Below are positions 7,214-11,898 of a stretch of DNA of 11,898 bases, piece after piece (the stretch's first letter is position 1; every line of letters starts with the position of its first letter). This DNA is from Pseudomonadota bacterium. GTDB lineage: Bacteria > Pseudomonadota > Alphaproteobacteria > Micropepsales > Micropepsaceae. The stretch spans positions 1-11,898 of the forward strand of contig JAKBAU010000086.1 in assembly GCA_021808875.1 (NCBI GenBank). The letters run 5' to 3'. The notes beneath the pieces are model-generated. The model searched no databases. It saw only the letters and a program-made list of their open reading frames with translations, and was not told where the DNA came from. Made by a program: the position numbers and the translations under genes.

Positions 7214-7242
7214 TCGGACGCCAAAACCTACCGGATCCCGCA

Positions 7243-9246
7243 GTGGCTTCTTCTCCGAACCCTCCCAATTCCGCCATCGTGAGAGCGGCCCAGTTGCTGC
7301 AGGACAATCCTGCGCGCGCCGAGGCCGAAATCGTTGCGTTGCTCAAGGCCACACCGGACGATCCAGAGGCCCAGCTTGTGCTTGCGGTTGCACTGCGCCT
7401 CCAAGGGCGCAGCGCCGAAGCGCTCCACCTGCTTGGCCCGCTTGCCGAAAAGCAGCCGCAATGGGCGGTTGCGCAGCAGGAACTAGGTCTCGCCCTTTCC
7501 GCGCAAGGGGCATGGCCCCTGGCACTCGGAGCGCTGCGCAAGGCGGTGGAACTGGCGCCGTCGCTGCCCAGCGCCTGGCGGGCCCTGGCCGACGCACTTC
7601 ACGCTGCAGGCGAACCCGCTGAGGCGGATCTTGCGTATGAACGCTTTGTCCTTCTGGCCTCGTCGGACCCGCTCCTGAGTGAAGCGGTGGCTGCGTTACA
7701 GAACGGCCGTGCCGATATCGCCGAATCCCATGCCCGCCTGCGCCTGCGCTTCGAGCCCAGTGATATCGTGGCCGCCCGTCTCCTCGCCGACATTTGCCGG
7801 CATACGGGGCGGATCGAGGAGGCCGAACGGCTGCTTGGCGATGTGGTCAAACGTGCGCGCTCCTTCTGGCCGGCGCAGCTCGACTATATCGACACGCTGT
7901 TTCGGCTGGGACGCTTTCGTGACGCCCGCGCGCGCATTGAGCAGCTCCTGATGGTGCGTCCTGACGATGCAGGCCTGCTCAGCTTAAAGTCTCTGGCAGT
8001 GGCAAATCTTGGCGACTATGACGCCGCCATTGCGATCCTGCGCCAGCTTCTGGCACAGAACAACACCGCGCGTGATACCCTGCTGCGACTCGCCCATCTG
8101 TTGCGCGTGGTTGGCGCGCGCGATGAAGCCGTCGATATCTATAGCCGTGTCATAGCGCTGGATCCTGCCTGTGGCGAAGCCTATCTCGCGCTGGCCAATC
8201 TGACGACCTATCGCTTCGCCGATTTCGAAGTTGAAGCCATCAGGCAGGCGCTGGAGACGAAAGATCTCAGCGAACAGGCACGCATTGATCTGCGCTTTGC
8301 TCTTGGTCATGGCCTCGATCAACTCGGCCAGTATGAACAAGCCTTTCAAAATTTTGCCACCGCCAACGCGCTCAAGCGGATGCAGATCGATTTCGATATC
8401 GAGGCCGTCGAAGACACCATGGCGCGCGCCCGTCAAAGCCAGAGCGCGAGCTTCTTTGCCGCGCGCAGCAAGATGGGTCTGGATGACCTGAGCCCGGTCT
8501 TTATTGTCGGCATGCCGCGTTCGGGCTCGACGCTGGTCGAACAGATCCTCGCCAGCCACAGTCAGCTCGAAGCTCTGGGTGAATTGCGTCTGCTTTACCG
8601 GCTGGCGGGCGCTATCACCGAGGGCAAGGGCGATACCGCCTATGACATGGCGCTTGCCGCGCTCGATGCAGACTCGACGGCCGCTTATGGGCGGGCCTAT
8701 CTTGATGACATAGCTCAGCTGAAAACAACGTCACGCAACGGCTTCATCGACAAGACGCCCAACAATTTTCTGCACGTCGGCCTCATCCATCTGCTGTTTC
8801 CCAGGGCCGCGATCATCGACGTGCGCCGCCATCCCATGGCATGCGGCTTTTCCAATTTCACCCACCTCTTTGGTCCAGGTCACGAGTTCAGTTACCGGCT
8901 GAATGAGATGGGCCGCTTTTATCGCAGCTATGTCCAGCTCATGGATCACTATGACCAGGTGCTTCCGGGTCGGGTCTTTCGCCTCCATTACGAAGATCTC
9001 GTCATGGATCCCAAAACGCAGATCACACAGCTGCTCGCCCATCTTGGGCTTGAGTTTGAAGAGGCGTGTCTCTCGCCCCACCTGACCCGGCGCCCGATCC
9101 TCACGCCCAGCGCAGAACAGGTACGCCAGCCTCTAAGCCGCAGCACCGACACGCACTGGCATCACTATCAGCCGTGGCTCAGTCCCCTCGCTGAGGCGCT
9201 GGGACCGGTACTGGAGTGCTACCCCGCTGTGCCGTCATCTTTCTGA
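7243..9246 (+). CDS. TPR-repeat sulfotransferase (copy 1)
   Basis: 667-residue protein of the TPR/sulfotransferase fusion family; such enzymes transfer a sulfo group from PAPS to an acceptor (sugar, lipid or protein tyrosine), unknown here. Residues ~12-345 are tandem tetratricopeptide-like helix pairs (for example ALRLQGRSAEALHLL and ALHAAGEPAEADLAYERF), probably a partner- or substrate-binding superhelix; a last TPR-like unit is LDQLGQYEQAFQNFATANAL (358-377). The sulfotransferase domain (~415-660) has the PAPS 5'-phosphate loop GMPRSGST (423-430), DKTPNNF (503-509), and the 3'-phosphate motif DVRRHPMACGFSNF (526-539, with Arg529 and Ser537), then YEDL (583-586) and TPSAEQVRQPL (621-631). 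No signal peptide or membrane segment is seen, so it is probably cytoplasmic. The GTG at 7243 is chosen because the upstream TTG (7210) lies in the -10 box; GTG 7279 is a further alternative. The second copy follows 201 bp downstream. Confidence 0.9.
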   Translation: MASSPNPPNSAIVRAAQLLQDNPARAEAEIVALLKATPDDPEAQLVLAVALRLQGRSAEALHLLGPLAEKQPQWAVAQQELGLALSAQGAWPLALGALRKAVELAPSLPSAWRALADALHAAGEPAEADLAYERFVLLASSDPLLSEAVAALQNGRADIAESHARLRLRFEPSDIVAARLLADICRHTGRIEEAERLLGDVVKRARSFWPAQLDYIDTLFRLGRFRDARARIEQLLMVRPDDAGLLSLKSLAVANLGDYDAAIAILRQLLAQNNTARDTLLRLAHLLRVVGARDEAVDIYSRVIALDPACGEAYLALANLTTYRFADFEVEAIRQALETKDLSEQARIDLRFALGHGLDQLGQYEQAFQNFATANALKRMQIDFDIEAVEDTMARARQSQSASFFAARSKMGLDDLSPVFIVGMPRSGSTLVEQILASHSQLEALGELRLLYRLAGAITEGKGDTAYDMALAALDADSTAAYGRAYLDDIAQLKTTSRNGFIDKTPNNFLHVGLIHLLFPRAAIIDVRRHPMACGFSNFTHLFGPGHEFSYRLNEMGRFYRSYVQLMDHYDQVLPGRVFRLHYEDLVMDPKTQITQLLAHLGLEFEEACLSPHLTRRPILTPSAEQVRQPLSRSTDTHWHHYQPWLSPLAEALGPVLECYPAVPSSF

Positions 9247-9256
9247 ATGTTCAGAA
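9241..9256. repeat. Inverted repeat TTCTGAA-TG-TTCAGAA over the stop codon of copy 1
   Basis: Perfect 7-base arms with a 2-base centre, including the TGA stop (9244-9246). No T-run follows, so it is not a standard terminator. The matching place after copy 2 (11461-11476) has shorter TTCTG/CAGAA arms and lies within tlyA, so the repeat may be a by-product of the duplicated tlyA end. Confidence 0.4.
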
Positions 9257-9398
9257 GAGTTTCCGCGTGCCTTGGCTCGCCGGATGATGCGGGGCCCTCA
9301 CGTGGAGGAAGCTCCGGCCGCACGCAAAACCGCAAGGAAACCAAACATGAGATCCTCCGGCGTGCGGTGAAGCCTTTGTGTCGGCAAAGGCTCTCGCG
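9257..9398. other. Structured spacer between the two TPR-sulfotransferase genes
   Basis: No gene is evident. The spacer is rich in inverted repeats: CCGCACGC (9318-9325) pairs with GCGTGCGG (9360-9367), GGAGGA (9304-9309) pairs with TCCTCC (9353-9358), and AGCCTTTG pairs with CAAAGGCT (9371-9392). The first two pairings cross each other, so they are alternatives or a pseudoknot. An ATG at 9347 after AAGGAA opens only a 7-codon frame. The left end resembles the 3' end of tlyA, which suggests that part of this spacer is duplicated flanking DNA. Confidence 0.5.
9371..9392. promoter_or_regulatory. Perfect hairpin just upstream of the copy 2 promoter
   Basis: Eight-base arms AGCCTTTG (9371-9378) and CAAAGGCT (9385-9392) with a 6-base loop, ending 6 bases before the -35 box at 9399. 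Its place suits an operator/activator site or a weak terminator insulating copy 2 from copy 1 transcripts; there is no T-run. No equal repeat is found before copy 1. Confidence 0.4.
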
Positions 9399-9427
9399 TT
9401 GACAACGCGGCGCAGCAGCTACATTGA
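9399..9427 (+). promoter_or_regulatory. Predicted sigma-70-type promoter of the second TPR-sulfotransferase gene
   Basis: TTGACA (9399-9404), a 17-base spacer and CATTGA (9422-9427), followed by TCG and CTACCGGAT (9441-9449). Spacing and boxes are the same as at 7185-7213 although the spacer bases differ. The TTG at 9424 lies inside the -10 box. Confidence 0.6.
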
Positions 9428-9447
9428 TCGCAGGACCGTTCTACCGG

Positions 9448-11466
9448 ATGCGACTATTGCCTCGTTCGCGAACCGCCCGTTCAAAATCTGCCGCCATTGT
9501 CGCTGCAGCCCAATGGATGCAGACGGATCCCGTGCGGGTGGAAACAGAAATCCGTTCCGTCTTGGAGACGAAGCCTGACAATCCTGAAGCGCTGCTCGTG
9601 CTCGCCGAGGCCCTGCGCAGGCAAGACAGGAGCGCTGAGGCGCTGGCCATACTGACGTCACTCGACAAGCGCAAGCCGGGCTGGTCCGTCTTGCAACATG
9701 AGCTTGGCCTTGTTTTCTGCGCTCAAGGGGCATGGCCGCTCGCAGCCGCAGCCTTGCGCCGCGCCGTCGAACTTGATGCCGATTTTTTCGTGGCCTGGCG
9801 TGCTTTGGGTGATGCCCTCTATGCCTTGGGCCAGTTTGGCGAGGCCGATCACGCCTATGGGCGCTTCGCACAGGGCGCCGCGAGCGATCCATTACTCCGC
9901 GAGGCCATCGACGCAGTCAAGAACGGACGCGCTGACAGCGCGGAAGCTCAGATGAGGATGCGGCTCAAGTCTGAGCCCACCAATATTCTGGCGGCGCGCG
10001 TGCTTGCCAATATCTGCCGTCAAACGAACCGAAGCGATGAAGCTTCGCGGTTGCTGGCCGAGGTGATCGCGCGTGCTCCGTCATTCTGGCCGGCACAGCT
10101 GGATTACATCGACACCCTTTTTTCTTTAGCACGGTTTCCTCAGGCTCTGGAACATCTCGAAGCGCTGTTGCGCGCGCGGCCCGCAGAGATCGAGCTCCTC
10201 AGGCTGAAATTGCGCGGGCTCGCCGATCTTGGTGACTTCAGTGGTGCAGTTGCCGTGGCCCGTCAGCTCCTGGCGCTCAGTCCGACGGCGCCGGATGCGA
10301 TACTGCAGCTGGCTCATCTTTTACGGGTGACAGGCGCACGCGGGGAAGCCATCGATCTCTATAACCGTTTGATCGCAGTCGACTGTCATTGTGGTGCCGC
10401 GTATTTGGGTCTTGCCGACATGAAGTCCTATCGCTTCAGCGAGGCTGAAGCCGAAGCGATGAAGCAGCTCCTCAAAAGAACGGATTTGGACGCGGAGACA
10501 TGCCTCTCCCTGCGCTTTGCTCTCGGCCAGGCGCTGGATCAACTCGGACGCTATGAGGAAGCCTTTCGGAATTTTGCCATTGGCAACGCCCTCGAACGCG
10601 TGCGGGTAAATTTTGACAGCGAAGCCGTTGACGGCATGGTATCGCGCACCACCCGAATACTCACCGGCAACTTCTTCGCTCATCGCGCTGGCTCAGGGTT
10701 AACGGATGACCGGCCGATCTTCATCGTCGGCATGCCACGTTCAGGCTCAACTTTGGTCGAACAGATCCTGGCCAGCCACAGCGAGGTTGAGGCGTTGGGT
10801 GAACTGCCTCTGATCTATGAGCTCGCAACCAGGCTGACCGGCGGCAAAGGCGATGCCGCTTATCCGCAGGCGTTAGGCCAGGCAGCAGACGGGCAGTTCA
10901 CGGAACTCGCCGGTCTCTATCTGCGTCAGGCCCTGATCCTCAAAAGAACCCCGCGGCATCGATTCATGGACAAGCTGCCCAATAACTTTCTCCATGTGGG
11001 TCTCATTCATCTGCTCTATCCCAACGCCGCGATCATCGACGTGCGTCGACATCCGATGGCCTGCGGTCTGTCAAACTTCATGCACCTGTTCGGCCGCGGT
11101 CACGAATTCAGTTATCGCCTGCGCGAAATTGGCCGCTTCTATCGTGCGTATGTTGAGCTGATGGCCCATTATGACACTGTGCTGCCTGGCCGGATCCACC
11201 GTGTCATCTATGAGGATCTTGTTGCCGAACCAGAAGCGCAGATTCGCGCTCTGCTTGCGTATTGCAGGCTCGGCTTTGAGGAATCCTGTTTGAGCCCCCA
11301 TGAGACGCAAAGACCGATCGTGACCCCGAGTGCCGAACAGGTGCGCCAGCCCATGCGCAAGGATACGGGCCAGCATTGGCATCATTATGAGCCGTGGCTC
11401 ATGCCCTTGGCCGAGGCACTAGGACCAGTGCTTGCGGCCTACCCCGCCCTGCCTGCCTCCTTCTGA
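9448..11466 (+). CDS. TPR-repeat sulfotransferase (copy 2)
   Basis: 672-residue paralog of the gene at 7243-9246, collinear over the whole length with long identical blocks, so the pair arose by tandem duplication. Residues ~15-390 are TPR-like helix pairs (ALRRQDRSAEALAIL, ALYALGQFGEADHAYGRF, LDQLGRYEEAFRNFAIGNAL). The sulfotransferase domain has GMPRSGST (428-435), DKLPNNF (508-514), DVRRHPMACGLSNF (531-544, with Arg534 and Ser542), YEDL (588-591) and TPSAEQVRQPM. All PAPS-contacting motifs are intact, so both copies look functional; differences are concentrated in the TPR part and in the segment after EALGE, where acceptor choice may differ (inference). ATG 9448 is chosen since the upstream TTG 9424 lies inside the -10 box; AGGA lies about 12 bases before the ATG, which is far, so the start is not certain. 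The last 28 bases overlap the end of tlyA on the other strand. Confidence 0.9.
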   Translation: MRLLPRSRTARSKSAAIVAAAQWMQTDPVRVETEIRSVLETKPDNPEALLVLAEALRRQDRSAEALAILTSLDKRKPGWSVLQHELGLVFCAQGAWPLAAAALRRAVELDADFFVAWRALGDALYALGQFGEADHAYGRFAQGAASDPLLREAIDAVKNGRADSAEAQMRMRLKSEPTNILAARVLANICRQTNRSDEASRLLAEVIARAPSFWPAQLDYIDTLFSLARFPQALEHLEALLRARPAEIELLRLKLRGLADLGDFSGAVAVARQLLALSPTAPDAILQLAHLLRVTGARGEAIDLYNRLIAVDCHCGAAYLGLADMKSYRFSEAEAEAMKQLLKRTDLDAETCLSLRFALGQALDQLGRYEEAFRNFAIGNALERVRVNFDSEAVDGMVSRTTRILTGNFFAHRAGSGLTDDRPIFIVGMPRSGSTLVEQILASHSEVEALGELPLIYELATRLTGGKGDAAYPQALGQAADGQFTELAGLYLRQALILKRTPRHRFMDKLPNNFLHVGLIHLLYPNAAIIDVRRHPMACGLSNFMHLFGRGHEFSYRLREIGRFYRAYVELMAHYDTVLPGRIHRVIYEDLVAEPEAQIRALLAYCRLGFEESCLSPHETQRPIVTPSAEQVRQPMRKDTGQHWHHYEPWLMPLAEALGPVLAAYPALPASF

Positions 11467-11898
11467 GCGCCCAGAAGATATTCCCGGTTGCCATCGCCGC
11501 CCGCGATTGGGCTTTGGATGAGACCGCGTAACGTCCACTGCGGCTGTTGCGTAACGAAGAGGGCGATGCGTTCGGCCGCGGCAAGAGCCTCCGCCATGTC
11601 ACGCACAAGCCCGCCGCGGCCGACGTGCCCACGGCCAACTTCGAATTGTGGTTTGACCAAGGCGACGAGCCATGCGCCCTCTGCGGCCAGAGTCAGCGCC
11701 GGCGGTAATACCAGTGTCAGAGAAATGAAGCTGACGTCTACCACGATGGCTTCGGGCCGACCGATACGCGAGGCCGGAAGCCGTCGAGCATTGACGCCCT
11801 CACAGAGCTCCACCCGTGGGTCCGCGGCAAGCAGGGGATCCATTTGCCCATGGCCCACATCGACTGCCGTGACCCGTTTGGCTCCGCGCTCGAGCAGC
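11439..11898 (-). CDS. tlyA: TlyA family rRNA (cytidine-2'-O)-methyltransferase, 5' part cut by window edge
   Basis: C-terminal 152 residues of TlyA (often annotated hemolysin A), which 2'-O-methylates cytidines in 16S and/or 23S rRNA with SAM. The frame is open to the right edge, reading LLERGAKRVTAVDVGHGQ, so the start and the S4-like RNA-binding domain lie beyond it. The methyltransferase (RrmJ/FtsJ-like) motifs are present: VDVGHGQMD after motif I, VVDVSFISLTLVLPPAL, LVALVKPQFEVGRG and DGNREYLL. The Asp, Lys and Glu in the last three fit the K-D-K-E catalytic tetrad of this fold. The 3' end overlaps that of TPR-sulfotransferase copy 2 by 28 bases, tail to tail. In many alphaproteobacteria tlyA is followed in the same direction by a TrmA/RlmD-type gene; here the two are on one strand but separated by 4.3 kb of sulfotransferase genes. 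Confidence 0.95.
   Translation of the reverse strand, partial: LLERGAKRVTAVDVGHGQMDPLLAADPRVELCEGVNARRLPASRIGRPEAIVVDVSFISLTLVLPPALTLAAEGAWLVALVKPQFEVGRGHVGRGGLVRDMAEALAAAERIALFVTQQPQWTLRGLIQSPIAGGDGNREYLLGAQKEAGRAG

Noticed and set aside
9241..9256. Inverted repeat at the copy 1 stop as a rho-independent terminator
   Set aside because: The stem is AT-rich, the loop has only 2 bases and no T-run follows.
9347..9370. Seven-codon frame MRSSGVR after an AAGGAA site, before a hairpin (leader peptide/attenuator idea)
   Set aside because: The predicted promoter of copy 2 lies downstream of it, the peptide has no run of one amino acid, and the hairpin lacks a T-run.
1..11898. CRISPR array, tRNA/rRNA genes, insertion sequences, integrases or toxin-antitoxin genes
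   Set aside because: No spaced direct repeats, cloverleaf-like sequences, transposase motifs or small paired toxin-antitoxin frames were found on reading both strands.

Overview
This is a GC-rich window from a Gram-negative bacterium, most probably an alphaproteobacterium. Evidence: the FabI protein is of the alphaproteobacterial type (HAIAFSD and [20 protein letters not shown] signatures), fabI sits directly beside aroC, and tlyA lies near a TrmA/RlmD-type RNA methyltransferase. I cannot name the genus from sequence alone. No tRNA, rRNA, CRISPR array, transposase or integrase is visible.

Left part (1-3250, + strand): a membrane di-iron sterol desaturase/fatty acid hydroxylase family protein, then enoyl-ACP reductase (fabI) and chorismate synthase (aroC). 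fabI and aroC are 40 bp apart and probably cotranscribed. The first 278 bases and the 94-base gap before fabI hold no gene I can support.

Middle part (3251-4953): about 440 bases after aroC have no intact gene. Pieces in two frames look like a decayed MliC-type lysozyme-inhibitor lipoprotein. Next come a small NIPSNAP protein (- strand) and a divergent winged-helix (ArsR-like) regulator (+ strand). They share a 71-base intergenic region with two neighbouring inverted repeats that are candidate operators.

Right part (4954-11898): the - strand carries tlyA (cut by the right edge), a 23S rRNA/tRNA uracil-5-methyltransferase with a 4Fe-4S cysteine motif, and a class I SAM methyltransferase of unknown substrate. 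Between tlyA and the RNA methyltransferase, on the opposite strand, lie two tandem paralogous genes of about 670 codons. Each encodes N-terminal tetratricopeptide repeats joined to a C-terminal PAPS-type sulfotransferase domain. Both copies have the same promoter layout (TTGACA, 17 bases, CATTGATCG, then CTACCGGAT). The bases just after the first copy resemble the 3' end of tlyA. This suggests that a gene inserted between tlyA and the RNA methyltransferase was duplicated in tandem together with its flanks.

The housekeeping genes (lipid synthesis, aromatic amino acid synthesis, rRNA modification) are ordinary. The parts worth a second look are the duplicated TPR-sulfotransferases with their structured spacer, the regulator/NIPSNAP pair, and the possible pseudogene.
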